Shown in pieces: positions 8,212 to 17,047 of a stretch of 64,000 nt of DNA (positions are counted from its first letter, which is position 1; each line of letters opens with the position of its first letter). The notes under the pieces were generated by a model. It was not told where the DNA came from. It saw nothing but the letters and a program-made list of their open reading frames with translations, and did not search any database. A program made the translations under genes and the position numbers. The DNA is from Streptomyces sp. A 4/2 (GTDB taxonomy: Bacteria; Actinomycetota; Actinomycetes; Streptomycetales; Streptomycetaceae): positions 124,001-188,000 of the forward strand of contig NZ_CALNVW010000016.1 of the NCBI RefSeq assembly GCF_940670765.1, written 5' to 3'.

Positions 8212-8889
8212 ATGGGGCGTACCGCACAGGACCTGCTCAGGGCCGGCAAGGCCGAACTGGCACCGGCCGCAGCGGCCAACCCCCTCGTTCCGCTGATCGC
8301 GGCGGGTACGGCCCGCCTCGGCGCGCTCCGTGCGCTCGCTCTGGAGCAGCGGCACATCATCGCGAGCGACCGCAGCTCCTTCCACCACCTCGCCGTGCGG
8401 TGCACGGAGCGCCGGGAGAGCGCCGCCGCGGCCTTCTTCACGAGTCTCGAAGAGGGTGAGGAAGCCGCTCTGGAGCAGTTGGCCGCACTGATCGCCGCGT
8501 GCGGACTCGACGAGGCCGACGTCACCGGGTACGAGCCGACGGCCGGCTGCCAGGCCTACCCGTCGTACGTGGCCAGGCTGGCCCTCACCGGCAGACCGGC
8601 CGAGGCCGCCCTCGCGCTCACCGCCAACTTCGCTGCCTGGGGCGGCTACTGCGCCACGATCGCGCAGGGCCTGCGCACCCATTACGGCTTCGACGACAAG
8701 GCCTGCGGATTCTTCGACTTCTTCGCACAACCGGCCCCCGGTCTCGACGCACAGGCAACGGCCGCGGTACAGGCAGGACTTGACGCCGGACCAGGCAGCA
8801 CCTTCGACATCACGGTCGCCCGCAGGCACGGACGGCTGCTGCAGAGTTACGAGTCGATGTTCTGGGACTCCCTGGCCCGGCTCGCCTGA
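8212..8889 (+). CDS. TenA/PqqC-fold protein (annotated as regulator in related genomes)
   Basis: 225 residues, almost all helical, with features of the heme-oxygenase-like TENA/THI-4/PQQC fold: FFTSLEEGEEAALEQLAALIAACG, TGYEPTAGCQAYPSYVARLAL and AAWGGYCATIAQGLRTHYGFDDKACGFFDFFA. TenA proper hydrolyses aminopyrimidines in thiamine salvage, but I cannot see the TenA catalytic Cys/Glu arrangement clearly. The substrate is therefore open; relatives are often labelled transcriptional regulators without proof. No thiamine genes lie nearby. Confidence 0.7.
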   Translation: MGRTAQDLLRAGKAELAPAAAANPLVPLIAAGTARLGALRALALEQRHIIASDRSSFHHLAVRCTERRESAAAAFFTSLEEGEEAALEQLAALIAACGLDEADVTGYEPTAGCQAYPSYVARLALTGRPAEAALALTANFAAWGGYCATIAQGLRTHYGFDDKACGFFDFFAQPAPGLDAQATAAVQAGLDAGPGSTFDITVARRHGRLLQSYESMFWDSLARLA

Positions 8890-8929
8890 CTCTCCTGACC
8901 TCGGACAGAGGGTTCCCCGTCGCAGCGGG

Positions 8930-9685
8930 TCAGGTCGCGACGGGCACACCCGTGGACGGACTCGCTCCGGCGGCGACCAGACCGGCGAAGCGGCGGGTGA
9001 ACTCGCCCCAGACGTCGGCGGACAACGGCGCGTCCGCCTCCGCCGCGGCGATCAGTGTGGGTGGATCGAATCCGAGGGCGCGGAGCCCCTGCTCGTCCCA
9101 CGCCGCGATGTGCGCGGCTTCTGCCTCCGGGTGGAACTGCACACCCCAGGCCCGGTCGCCGACCCGGAACGCCTGGTGGGGGCAGGCGTCGCTCTCCGCG
9201 AGCCAGGTGCTGCCCGGTGGCAGCCCGGTGATGGTGTCCACATGACGTTCGATGGCCGGAACCACGCCCGGCAGCCCCTGGAACAGGGGATCGCCGGCCG
9301 CTTCGGCGCGCAGCCGGATCGGCGTACTGCCGCATTCCGGGGTCCCCGTCCCGCCCTGGACCGTGCCTCCGGCCACCTGGGCGAGGAGCTGTCCGCCCAG
9401 GCAGATTCCCAGCATCGGGATGCCTGCGTCGAGAGCTTCGCGCACCAGGGCGCGGGTTCCCGGGAGCCAGGGTGCGCGTTGGTCGTCGTCGGGAAGATAG
9501 CCGCCGCCGAGTACGACCAGGGCACGGCGCCCGAGCCGTTCGGGGAGCGGGTCGCCGTTCCAGGGGTGCACGACATCCAGGTACAACCCGGCGTCCCGCA
9601 GCCAGGATCCGACCCGGCGGGGGCCGCCGTCCGGAGTGTTCTGCACCACGAGGACCCGGGGCGCGGATACCTGTCGTTCGCTCAT
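8930..9685 (-). CDS. Class I glutamine amidotransferase
   Basis: 251 residues with a complete triad-type amidotransferase domain: nucleophile C95 in MLGICLGGQLL and H185/E187 in GVQFHPE. VVHPWNGDPLP and LVVLGGGYLPDDDQRAPWL are typical of the stand-alone GMP-synthase-like subfamily (GATase_1), which includes gamma-glutamyl hydrolases of polyamine or amino-acid adducts. No synthetase partner is adjacent, so it may act alone. It is 22 bases downstream of the DUF5954-like gene on the same strand. Confidence 0.82.
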   Translation of the reverse strand: MSERQVSAPRVLVVQNTPDGGPRRVGSWLRDAGLYLDVVHPWNGDPLPERLGRRALVVLGGGYLPDDDQRAPWLPGTRALVREALDAGIPMLGICLGGQLLAQVAGGTVQGGTGTPECGSTPIRLRAEAAGDPLFQGLPGVVPAIERHVDTITGLPPGSTWLAESDACPHQAFRVGDRAWGVQFHPEAEAAHIAAWDEQGLRALGFDPPTLIAAAEADAPLSADVWGEFTRRFAGLVAAGASPSTGVPVAT

Positions 9686-9707
9686 CCCGCCATTCGACCA
9701 CGCGGGT

Positions 9708-10175
9708 TCAGTGCTCGGACTCCCGGTCGTCGAACTCCTCCGGGAACGGACTGTCCGTACCCTGCGGGGGCTCGGGCCCGTACTCCGTCATGATGACGGT
9801 CTGCTCGACACGGACGATGCGGTAGACGCGCTCGCCGATGATGATCTGGTCCGCCCCGTTCTCGACGGCCTCGGCGGCCTGGGCGTAGCGGGCGCCTGCC
9901 GGGGCGTGCGCCGTCAGCTGGCGCAGGACCGCGGCCAGATCGAGGCGGGCCTCGTCCTCGCTCGGCTGGGCGGGGAACATCTGCCGCCAGCCGGCACCTT
10001 CGAGGACCATGGCCGCGTATGCGGTGTAGGGCGCCATCCGGGTCCGCTCGAATGACGTCGACTCGATCGGGTAGCGGCGGCGCAGCTTCTCCTCGCGGGC
10101 GCCGACCGCGAGTACCTGTCGCGCTTCCTCGTCGAAAGCGTTCTGGCTGCCCGCGGTCTCGTCGTGATCGCTCAT
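9708..10175 (-). CDS. DUF5954-like hypothetical protein
   Basis: 155 residues, acidic at both ends. The C-terminal GERVYRIVRVEQTVIMTEYGPEPPQGTD resembles the end of DUF5954-type Streptomyces proteins. There is no signal peptide or membrane helix. I chose ATG 10175 because the frame upstream is open but low-complexity. It probably shares a transcript with the amidotransferase, 22 bases downstream. Function unknown. Confidence 0.62.
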   Translation of the reverse strand: MSDHDETAGSQNAFDEEARQVLAVGAREEKLRRRYPIESTSFERTRMAPYTAYAAMVLEGAGWRQMFPAQPSEDEARLDLAAVLRQLTAHAPAGARYAQAAEAVENGADQIIIGERVYRIVRVEQTVIMTEYGPEPPQGTDSPFPEEFDDRESEH

Positions 10176-10223
10176 GAGGCCATCATCACGCCCCCGGCCG
10201 CGTCGTCGGAAGGTTTGAGCGTG

Positions 10224-10266
10224 GTGTCCGGCCCCGGCATCCGCGACGTGCGCCGGGGCCGGACAC
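10224..10266 (-). terminator. Second of two strong hairpins downstream of nanA
   Basis: A perfect 15-bp stem (10224-10238 with 10252-10266) with a 13-base loop. Together with the 10277-10320 hairpin it separates the transporter/nanA operon from the next leftward gene. Confidence 0.7.
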
Positions 10267-10276
10267 GGCGCGGATC

Positions 10277-10320
10277 GTCCCAGGGGTCCGCGCGCGACCG
10301 CGCCCACGGACCCCTGGGAC
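10277..10320 (-). terminator. Terminator directly after nanA
   Basis: A perfect 14-bp stem (10277-10290 with 10307-10320) with a 16-base loop, starting 7 bases beyond the nanA stop at 10328. It marks the end of the five-gene transport/catabolic operon. Confidence 0.75.
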
Positions 10321-10327
10321 AGCGCTG

Positions 10328-11257
10328 CTACTTCAGGCCGGCCCGGTCCAGGATCCCGGCGATCGCCCTGGTCTCCTGCTCGTCCAGGCGGCGCATGGGC
10401 GGGCTGACGGTGTTGTGGGCGATGATGCCGCGCACCTGGAGCGCGGTCTTGAACGCGCCGAGGCCGGCGGAGGTCCCGGACGAGGTGGCCGGGTCGGCGA
10501 CGAAGACGATGTCGAACAGCTCGGCCAGCCGGTCCTGTTCGGCCTTGGCGGCCACCCAGTCGCCGCGGTCGGCCGCGTCGTGCAGACGCCGGTAGCCGTG
10601 CGGGTCGACGTTGCCGAGACCCGGTACGGATCCGTCGGCGCCGCCGAGCAGCATGGCGTCGACCACGACCTCGTGCCCGGTCAGCAGGGCGAATTCGGGC
10701 ATCTCCTTCAGGTCGATGGCCAGCCGGCGGAACGCCACGTCGTCGCCGCTGGAGTCCTTGACGCCGGCCAGCACGCCGTCCTTGGCCAGCGACAGGATCA
10801 GTGAGCGGTCCAGCTTGTTGTTGACGCAGACGGGGATGTCGTACGCGAAGAGGGGCAGGTCCACGGCCGCGGAGATCAGCCGGAAGTGCCGGTCGATCTC
10901 GGTGGCGTGGGTGCGGGTGTAGAAGGGGGCGGTGGCGACCAGGGCGTCGACGCCCTGGCGGGCCGCGGCCTCGGCGCGTTCGACGACCTTGTTGGTGGTG
11001 GTCTCGATGACTCCGGCGAGGACGGGCACCTGACCGCCGGCCGCGCCGACGATCACGTCGAGGACAGTGGCCTGCTGCTGGTCGGTGAGGTAGGCGACCT
11101 CGCCGGAACTGCCGAGAGCGAACAGGCCGTTCACTCCCCCGTCGATCAGGAAGGCGACCAGCTTTTCCAGGGAGTCGGTGTCGACCTGCCCGTCGGGCAG
11201 GAGCGGGGTGACGACGGGGGGAACGACTCCGTGGATGCGGGGCGTGCGGGGGGTCAA
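10328..11257 (-). CDS. nanA: N-acetylneuraminate lyase-type aldolase (DapA/NanA superfamily)
   Basis: 309 residues, a class I aldolase TIM barrel. Visible landmarks are the carboxylate-binding GSSGE (49-53), Tyr139 in LFAYDIP and the Schiff-base Lys167 in GVLAGVKDSSGD. This superfamily includes dihydrodipicolinate synthase, sugar-acid aldolases and sialic acid lyases. Its place as last gene of a Dpp-like transporter operon beside a sialidase favours cleavage of N-acetylneuraminate into pyruvate and N-acetylmannosamine. The start is TTG 11257 (AAGGAGC five bases upstream), overlapping the ATPase stop by 4 bases, so translation is coupled. Other 2-keto-3-deoxy acids remain possible substrates. 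Confidence 0.75.
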   Translation of the reverse strand: MTPRTPRIHGVVPPVVTPLLPDGQVDTDSLEKLVAFLIDGGVNGLFALGSSGEVAYLTDQQQATVLDVIVGAAGGQVPVLAGVIETTTNKVVERAEAAARQGVDALVATAPFYTRTHATEIDRHFRLISAAVDLPLFAYDIPVCVNNKLDRSLILSLAKDGVLAGVKDSSGDDVAFRRLAIDLKEMPEFALLTGHEVVVDAMLLGGADGSVPGLGNVDPHGYRRLHDAADRGDWVAAKAEQDRLAELFDIVFVADPATSSGTSAGLGAFKTALQVRGIIAHNTVSPPMRRLDEQETRAIAGILDRAGLK

Positions 11258-12258
11258 GACGTGCTCCTTGCGGTGGTGTCGGGGAGTGCGGCGGCCGTGT
11301 TCGCCACGGCCGGCTGGGGGTGGACGCAGTGCCAGCGGTGCTCGTCGGGGCCGGTGGCCACGGGGAAGACCGTGGCGCAGTCGTCCTCCGCCTTCCAGCA
11401 GCGCGTACGGAAAGGGCAGCCGGTCGGCGGGTTGGTCGCCGAGGGCACCGGCCCGGTCAGGACGATGCGCTCGGTGGTCGTCAGCAGGCTGGGGGTCGCT
11501 GACAGCAGCGCCTCGGTGTACGGATGTGCGGGTGCCGAGGCGACGGCCGACGCGGTGCCCTGTTCGACGATCCGGCCGAGGTAGAGCACGGCGAGACGGT
11601 CGGAGAGATAGCGCACCGTCTGGATGTCGTGGGAGATGAACACCATGCCGAGGCCGAGGCGGGCCCGCAGGTCCATGAGCAGGTTGAGCACCTGGGCACG
11701 GACCGACACGTCGAGCGCGCTGGTGGGTTCGTCGGCGACGATCAGCTCCGGTTCCAGGGCGAGTGCGCGCGCGATGGCGACACGCTGCCGCTGGCCCCCG
11801 GAGAGCTGGCTGGGCAGTGCCCGCAGGGTGTGCCCCGGCAGGCCGACCAGATCGAGGAGTTCCTCGACCCGCTCCTCGCGTTCCTGGACCGTGCCGCGCT
11901 GATGCACGTCCAGCGGGTCGCGCAGGATCCGGCCCACGGACATCCGGGGGTTGAGCGCGGTGGCGGGGTCCTGGAAGACGACGCCCACGGCCGAGCCGAA
12001 TTCGCGCCGCCGCCGTGCCGCGGGGATCTCCCAGAGGTCCTCGCCACGGAAGAGCATGCGCCCTTCGGTGGGCTTCTGCAGTCCGGTGAGGACCCGGGCC
12101 AGCGTGGACTTCCCGCAGCCGGACTCACCCACCAGGCCGACGATCTCGCCGCGTTCGACCTGCAGGGTGGCGTCGGTCAGGGCGTGGACGGAGTCGCGGT
12201 GGAACAGGCCGCCGCTGCGGGCGCGGTGGCGGACGTGTACGCCTTCGAGCTGGATCAT
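11254..12258 (-). CDS. Oligopeptide/sialic-acid-type ABC transporter ATPase
   Basis: 334 residues of the DppF/OppF type. Walker A is GLVGESGCGKST (41-52), the signature LSGGQRQRV is at 152-160 and Walker B LIVADEP is at 172-178. The C-terminal oligopeptide-ABC region has a Cys cluster (GCPFRTRCWKAEDDC, then HRWHCVH) typical of these subunits. ATG 12258 has GGAGAAG upstream and overlaps the preceding stop by 4 bases (ATGA). It powers import with the ATPase half of the fused subunit upstream. The four-subunit arrangement resembles the SAT2-type sialic acid transporter (SiaEFGI) of Corynebacterium glutamicum. Confidence 0.88.
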   Translation of the reverse strand: MIQLEGVHVRHRARSGGLFHRDSVHALTDATLQVERGEIVGLVGESGCGKSTLARVLTGLQKPTEGRMLFRGEDLWEIPAARRRREFGSAVGVVFQDPATALNPRMSVGRILRDPLDVHQRGTVQEREERVEELLDLVGLPGHTLRALPSQLSGGQRQRVAIARALALEPELIVADEPTSALDVSVRAQVLNLLMDLRARLGLGMVFISHDIQTVRYLSDRLAVLYLGRIVEQGTASAVASAPAHPYTEALLSATPSLLTTTERIVLTGPVPSATNPPTGCPFRTRCWKAEDDCATVFPVATGPDEHRWHCVHPQPAVANTAAALPDTTARSTS

Positions 12259-14312
12259 CGGGCACTCTTCTCCAGCAGCGCGGGGACCGCCGGGTGGTGA
12301 CAGGCGAAGCCGTGGTCGTCCGCGCTGCGGTCGGTCAGGGCAGGGGGCGTGGTGCGGCAGAGCTCGGTGGCCGCCGGGCACCTGGAGGCGAAGCGGCAGC
12401 CGGTCCCGAAGTACTTCGGGGCGGGGACCACTCCCTTGATCTGGTGCAGGCGTTCCGCGCCGGTCTCCAGTGAGGTCACCGAGCCCAGCAGTCCGCGGCT
12501 GTAGTGGTGCGCGGGATCGGTCAGCAGCGGCCGGGTGGCGCCCACTTCGGCGATCTGGCCCGCGTACATCACCGCGATGCGGTGCGCGAGGTCGCCGACC
12601 AGTGCCAGGTCGTGGGAGACCAGGACCATGGCGAAGCCGAGTTCGTCGCGCAGCTGGACCAGGAGTTCGACGACCTGGGCCTGCACGGTGACGTCGAGCG
12701 CGGTGGTCGGTTCGTCGGCGATCAGCAGCCGGGGGCTACGGGAGAGCGCCATGGCGATCAGCACGCGCTGGCGCTGGCCGCCGGAGAGCTCGTGCGGGTA
12801 GCTGCGGAGGGTGCGTTCCGGTGCGAGACCGACCAGTTCGAGCAGTTCCGCGGGGGTCTTGGTGCCGCCGCGTGAGGTGAGCTGCTTGAGCTGGGTCCCG
12901 ACCAGTACGGACGGGTTGAGCGAGGAGAGCGCGTCCTGGTAGACCATCGCGATCTCGGGTCCCGCCAGGGAGCGGCGCTCCTTGGGGTTCATCGTGAGCA
13001 GGTCCCGGCCGCGGTACTCGATGGCCCCGCTGACCTCGGCGTTGCGCGCCAGCAGGCCCATGACGGCGAGGCTGGTGATGCTCTTGCCGCACCCGGACTC
13101 GCCGACCAGTCCAAGGGTTTCGCCCTCGTGGACGGTGAAGGAGATGCCGTCCACGACCTTGACGTCGCCGTAGCGGTCCGGGAAGCGGATGGCCAGATCC
13201 TTCACGGCCAGCAGCTCGGCCGCGGTGTCCGGTACGGGGGTGATCCGCGACGGGGTACGCAGCACCTGGGCGGCGAGCGCCGCCAAGGCCTCGTTCACGG
13301 TGTCCTGGTCCACGGCCTGTTGCGCGAGGCCGTCGGCCGCGGCACCCGATACGGCCTGTCCGTCCGGGTCTTCGACCGTCTCCTGCCCGGCCGGCGTGGG
13401 CGCGGGGGCGGCGCCGACCGCGGCGGTGGCTGCGGGATCGACCTGGTCGGCCCTGGCCCCGCCGGGCGCGGCTGAGGCGTCGGTGAGGCCCTCGGAGAGG
13501 ATGTTGAGGGCCAGTACGGTGATCAGCAGGACGAGCCCGGGGAAGAGGGTGGCCCACCAGCCGCCGGACAGCAGGATCTGCCGGCCGTAGGAGAGGACGT
13601 TGCCCCAGCTGGGTTCGGGGTCCTGCACACCGGCGCCGATGAAGGACAGGCTGGCCTCGAAGATGATGGCTTCGGCGACGAGCACGGTGGCGAACACCAT
13701 GACGGGCGCGGCGCAGTTGACCGCCACGTGGCGTCGCACGATGTAGCTGCGGCGGGCGCCGATGACCTTCTCGGCGGCGACGTAGTCCTCGCCGTACTGG
13801 GAGAGCACGTTGGCGCGGACCACGCGGGCCAGCGACGGGACGTACACGAAGGCGATGGTGAAGATCAGGACGGGCACGCTGGAGCCGAAGACCGTGACGA
13901 GCACGGCGGCCAGCGCGATCGGCGGGAAGGACATGACGATGTCCAGGGTCCGCATCACCGATTCGTCGCCCCACTTGCGCGACGTGGCGGCGAACGAGCC
14001 GATGACCGCGCCGAGTACGACGGCGACGGCTGTGGCGCCGAGTCCGATCATCAGTGAGTACCGGGCGCCGTAGACGACGCGTGCGAAGATGTCGCGGCCC
14101 ACCCGGTCGGTGCCGAACCAGTGGTCACCGCTGGGTGACTGAGCAGGCATCCCGGTGGCGAGCGGGTCGGAGGCGACCAGGGGTGCGAAGATCGCGGCGA
14201 GCACGACAACGACGAGCAGGCCGAGGGCGATGCGTGAAGTGACCGGCAGGGAGCGGAAGCGGATGCCGGGGCGGGACAGCCTCTTGGCGAGGCCGATGCG
14301 GCCAGTGAACAT
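12255..14312 (-). CDS. Fused ABC permease (DppC-like) and ATPase (DppD-like)
   Basis: 685 residues combining two usually separate subunits. Residues 1-278 are a DppC-type permease, with the N-terminal HWFGTDRVGRDIFARVVYGAR signature and the EAA-like loop GEDYVAAEKVIGA. Residues 279-362 are an Ala/Pro/Asp-rich linker. Residues 365-685 are an ATPase with Walker A (402-411), LSGGQ (509-513) and Walker B (529-535). ATG 14312 begins one base after the upstream permease stop. A permease-ATPase fusion is also reported for the C. glutamicum sialic acid importer (SiaG), which supports the same substrate here. Confidence 0.9.
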   Translation of the reverse strand: MFTGRIGLAKRLSRPGIRFRSLPVTSRIALGLLVVVVLAAIFAPLVASDPLATGMPAQSPSGDHWFGTDRVGRDIFARVVYGARYSLMIGLGATAVAVVLGAVIGSFAATSRKWGDESVMRTLDIVMSFPPIALAAVLVTVFGSSVPVLIFTIAFVYVPSLARVVRANVLSQYGEDYVAAEKVIGARRSYIVRRHVAVNCAAPVMVFATVLVAEAIIFEASLSFIGAGVQDPEPSWGNVLSYGRQILLSGGWWATLFPGLVLLITVLALNILSEGLTDASAAPGGARADQVDPAATAAVGAAPAPTPAGQETVEDPDGQAVSGAAADGLAQQAVDQDTVNEALAALAAQVLRTPSRITPVPDTAAELLAVKDLAIRFPDRYGDVKVVDGISFTVHEGETLGLVGESGCGKSITSLAVMGLLARNAEVSGAIEYRGRDLLTMNPKERRSLAGPEIAMVYQDALSSLNPSVLVGTQLKQLTSRGGTKTPAELLELVGLAPERTLRSYPHELSGGQRQRVLIAMALSRSPRLLIADEPTTALDVTVQAQVVELLVQLRDELGFAMVLVSHDLALVGDLAHRIAVMYAGQIAEVGATRPLLTDPAHHYSRGLLGSVTSLETGAERLHQIKGVVPAPKYFGTGCRFASRCPAATELCRTTPPALTDRSADDHGFACHHPAVPALLEKSAR

Positions 14313-14313
14313 G

Positions 14314-15264
14314 TCACACCGTCCTGATACGCGGGTTGACCAGCAGGTAGAGCAGGTCGACGATGACGTTGACGACAAGGAACGCGATGGCGATCGTGAG
14401 GACAGTGCCCTGCACCAGCGCCACGTCCCCGCCGGTGACGCCTTCGAGGATCAGCTTGCCCATGCCCGGAAGGTCGAAGATCGCCTCGATGACGACCGCG
14501 CCGCTGAGCAGATATCCGACCTTGATGCCGAGCACGGTCAGCGGGGTGACGAGCGCGTTGCGCAGGACACCGCGGATGACGAGCAGGCGCGGCAGGCCGT
14601 TGCCGGTGGCGGTGCGTACGTAGTCACGGTCCAGTTCGGTGACCATCGAGGTACGGATCAGCCGGGCCAGCGAGGCTGCCACCGGGACGGCGAGGGAGAT
14701 CGCGGGCAGCGTCATGCACTTCAGCCACCCGCTGAAGGAGTCCGCTGGACTGATGTACCCCCCGGTGGGAAAGATCGGGGAGCGCAGGGCGAACTGCTGG
14801 ATCAGCAGGACCCCGAGCCAGAACGAAGGCACCGCGACACCCGCCATGGACAGCACGCGGATCAGCTGGTCGGGCCACCGGTCACGGAAGACGGCGCCGG
14901 TCACACCCAGGAGCACCGCGAGGACGACGGCCAGCACGAGGCCCAGCAGGGTGAGTTGGAGGGTGAGCGGGAAGGCCACCGAGATGCGGTCGGCCACCTG
15001 CTGGCTGGGCGGCACGGTCACGCCGAGATTGCCGTGGACCAGGTCTTTCAGAAAGTCGAAGTAGCGTACCGGCAGCGGGTCGTTGAGGCCGTTGGCCTCG
15101 GCGAACGCGGCGCGGGCGGCAGCAGTCGAGCTCTCTCCGAGGGCGTTGTAGGCCGGATCGGCCGGGGAGAACTGAAGCACCACGAAGACCAGGAGCGTGA
15201 TGCCGAGAATCATCACCGGCATCATCGCGATACGGCGCAACGCGAGCCGGAGAAAAGCAACCAT
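14314..15264 (-). CDS. ABC permease, DppB-like
   Basis: 316 residues with six hydrophobic helices. It starts MVAFLRLALRRIAMMPVMIL and has the DppB hallmarks LVFVVLQFSPADP, VPSFWLGVLLIQ and the EAA loop DRDYVRTATGNGLP. It forms the membrane channel with the permease half of the next gene. ATG 15264 has AAGGAA 8 bases upstream. It is separated from the binding-protein gene by a 28-bp perfect palindrome that may lower its expression relative to that gene. Confidence 0.9.
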   Translation of the reverse strand: MVAFLRLALRRIAMMPVMILGITLLVFVVLQFSPADPAYNALGESSTAAARAAFAEANGLNDPLPVRYFDFLKDLVHGNLGVTVPPSQQVADRISVAFPLTLQLTLLGLVLAVVLAVLLGVTGAVFRDRWPDQLIRVLSMAGVAVPSFWLGVLLIQQFALRSPIFPTGGYISPADSFSGWLKCMTLPAISLAVPVAASLARLIRTSMVTELDRDYVRTATGNGLPRLLVIRGVLRNALVTPLTVLGIKVGYLLSGAVVIEAIFDLPGMGKLILEGVTGGDVALVQGTVLTIAIAFLVVNVIVDLLYLLVNPRIRTV

Positions 15265-15295
15265 CGTGAGGTTCCTTGCGGTTTGGGAGGGTACG

Positions 15296-15323
15296 GCCGG
15301 CGCCGGGTGCACCCGGCGCCGGC
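15296..15323 (-). promoter_or_regulatory. 28-bp perfect palindrome between binding-protein and permease genes
   Basis: Positions 15296-15309 are the exact reverse complement of 15310-15323, so the transcript can form a very stable 12-14 bp stem. It lies 7 bases past the binding-protein stop and 31 bases before the permease start. Such intercistronic stems commonly stabilise the upstream message or act as partial terminators, giving an excess of binding protein over membrane subunits. Confidence 0.7.
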
Positions 15324-15330
15324 GATCCGG

Positions 15331-16923
15331 TCAGGCGCGGGCGACGTCCAGGAAGGACAGACCGGTGGTGGGAACCGGCTTGAAGCCGGAGAGCGCGCTG
15401 TCGTCCCAGGCGGTGGGCAGCTTGCGGTGCAGGATCGGGTAGAGCGGGGCCTGCTCGGCGACGATGTCCGTGACCTGCCCCCACAGGTCCTTGCGCTTCG
15501 CCTCGTCGGTGGCCTGCGCCGCCTCGTCGAGCAGCTTGACGACCTTCTTGGCCTCGGCGGTGCCGGACCAGTGGAACCGGGACTCGGGCCAGGTGCCCAC
15601 GTAGAACCAGCGCATCAGCAGGTCCACGTCGTTGCCGAACACCGAGGGGTCGCCGGGCGCGACGAGCACCTCGAAGTCGCCCTGGTCGACCTTGGCGTAC
15701 TGCGCGGAGGACTGGCCGATGTCCAGGGTGGTCTGGACGCCCACGGCGTCCCAGCACTCCTTGACCAGCGGGGCGATGTCCTGGACCCAGGAGGTGTCGG
15801 TCAGGAGCAGCTTCACCTTGAGGCCCTTGACGCCGGCGTCCTTCAGCAGCTGCTGGGCCTTGGCCTTGTCGTACGTGTAGACCGTGGAGGCCTTGCGGTA
15901 GTCGGGGTGCGTGGTCTGCAGGTACCCGGAGGCCGCCGTCGCGCCGCCGCCCATCGCGGTGGTGATGATCTTCTGGGTGTCCAGGGCGTAGTGCAGGGCC
16001 TGCCGGACCCGCTTGTCGGTGTACGGCGCCTTGGTGCAGTTGAACATCAGGAAGAGCTGGCCGAAGGACTGCGCCGACTCGACCTTGGACTTCTTCTCCA
16101 GCCCGGCCATGTCGATGTAGGGAACGTCCTCGATCGCCTGGACGCGGCCGGACTGCATGGCGCTGACCCGGGCGGAGGCGTCGGAGACCAGGTTCCACAC
16201 CATGTTCTCGGCCTTGGCCGGGTAATGGCCGTTGTAGGCCGCGTGCTTCTTGAAGACGATCTTGTCCTCGCGCGTCGCGGAGACGAGCTTGTAGGGACCG
16301 GACCCGACCGGCTTGGCGTCGAAGCCCTTCTGGTCGGCCTGGACGATCTTCTTCGGGACGATCTTGGCGACCGATATGCGCGAGGGGAAGAGCGCGAACG
16401 CGTACTTGAGCTTGAACTCGACGGTCTTGGCGTCCACCGCCTTGACGCTCTTCAGGAACGGCAGGAACTGCGCCATCAGCGAGGCGTTCTTGACGTCCAG
16501 GATGCGCTCGAAGCTGAAGACGACGTCCTCGGGCGTGACGGCCGAGCCGTCGTGGAAGGTGGCGCCGTCACGCAGTGTGGCGTGGTACGTCGTGGCGTCG
16601 ATCTTCGTCGGCATCTTGGTGGAGAGCGCGGGCCGGGCGACCAGTGTGACCGGGTCGAGGTCGACCAGGCCTTCGAAGACATGCCAGTTGGCCGCCACCG
16701 GGGTGGCACCGGAGGAGGTCATCGGGTCGAAGCCGGTGGACAGCGCGTACGAGATGCCGGCTTCGATCGTGGTCTTGTCACCCGACGAGGCGGAGGTGCC
16801 CTTCGTCGAGGCGGGGCCGCCACAGGCGGCGAGAGTGCCCGTGAATGCGGCGGCGGCACCCACCGCCCCGGCGAAGCGCAGGAAGCTACGGCGGTCGACT
16901 CTGGCAGGTGTCTTCTGAGACAC
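15331..16923 (-). CDS. ABC solute-binding lipoprotein, family 5 (Dpp/SatA-like)
   Basis: 530 residues. It opens with a Tat-like twin arginine ([10 protein letters not shown], 10-19), a hydrophobic stretch and a lipobox ending LAAC (Cys34), so it is an exported lipoprotein. The body is the family 5 solute-binding fold ([57 protein letters not shown]). The family binds peptides, nickel, sugars or sialic acid; context favours sialic acid. GTG 16923 follows AAGGAGG with a five-base gap, the strongest ribosome site of the operon. It is the first gene of the operon, with an operator-like repeat 61-84 bases upstream. Confidence 0.88.
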   Translation of the reverse strand: MSQKTPARVDRRSFLRFAGAVGAAAAFTGTLAACGGPASTKGTSASSGDKTTIEAGISYALSTGFDPMTSSGATPVAANWHVFEGLVDLDPVTLVARPALSTKMPTKIDATTYHATLRDGATFHDGSAVTPEDVVFSFERILDVKNASLMAQFLPFLKSVKAVDAKTVEFKLKYAFALFPSRISVAKIVPKKIVQADQKGFDAKPVGSGPYKLVSATREDKIVFKKHAAYNGHYPAKAENMVWNLVSDASARVSAMQSGRVQAIEDVPYIDMAGLEKKSKVESAQSFGQLFLMFNCTKAPYTDKRVRQALHYALDTQKIITTAMGGGATAASGYLQTTHPDYRKASTVYTYDKAKAQQLLKDAGVKGLKVKLLLTDTSWVQDIAPLVKECWDAVGVQTTLDIGQSSAQYAKVDQGDFEVLVAPGDPSVFGNDVDLLMRWFYVGTWPESRFHWSGTAEAKKVVKLLDEAAQATDEAKRKDLWGQVTDIVAEQAPLYPILHRKLPTAWDDSALSGFKPVPTTGLSFLDVARA

Positions 16924-16983
16924 GGGGCCCTCCTTGGTGCGGGGGAACGAAACAGCGTCGGCATCGGGCGAGCTTACTTGTCC

Positions 16984-17007
16984 GATGTCTGATGTCTGAT
17001 GGCTGAT
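16984..17007. promoter_or_regulatory. Operator-like 7-bp tandem repeats, site A of the GntR regulon
   Basis: GATGTCT, GATGTCT, GATGGCT and GAT follow one another with a 7-bp period in the divergent promoter between the binding-protein operon and the regulator gene. The first 13 bases (16984-16996), GATGTCTGATGTC, match the 13-mer found upstream of the esterase and the sialidase except C to T at two positions. It is likely the binding site of the neighbouring FadR-type regulator. Confidence 0.7.
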
Positions 17008-17047
17008 AACGTGTGAACGTAGCTGGGACAAGGAGAGGGGTCAAGGG

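Noticed and set aside
14155..16992. A 945-codon plus-strand open frame antisense to the transporter operon
   Set aside because: It mirrors the third-position GC of the real minus-strand genes; its sequence is Asp/Arg/Gly/His-rich with no domain, and the opposite frames contain complete ABC-transporter proteins.
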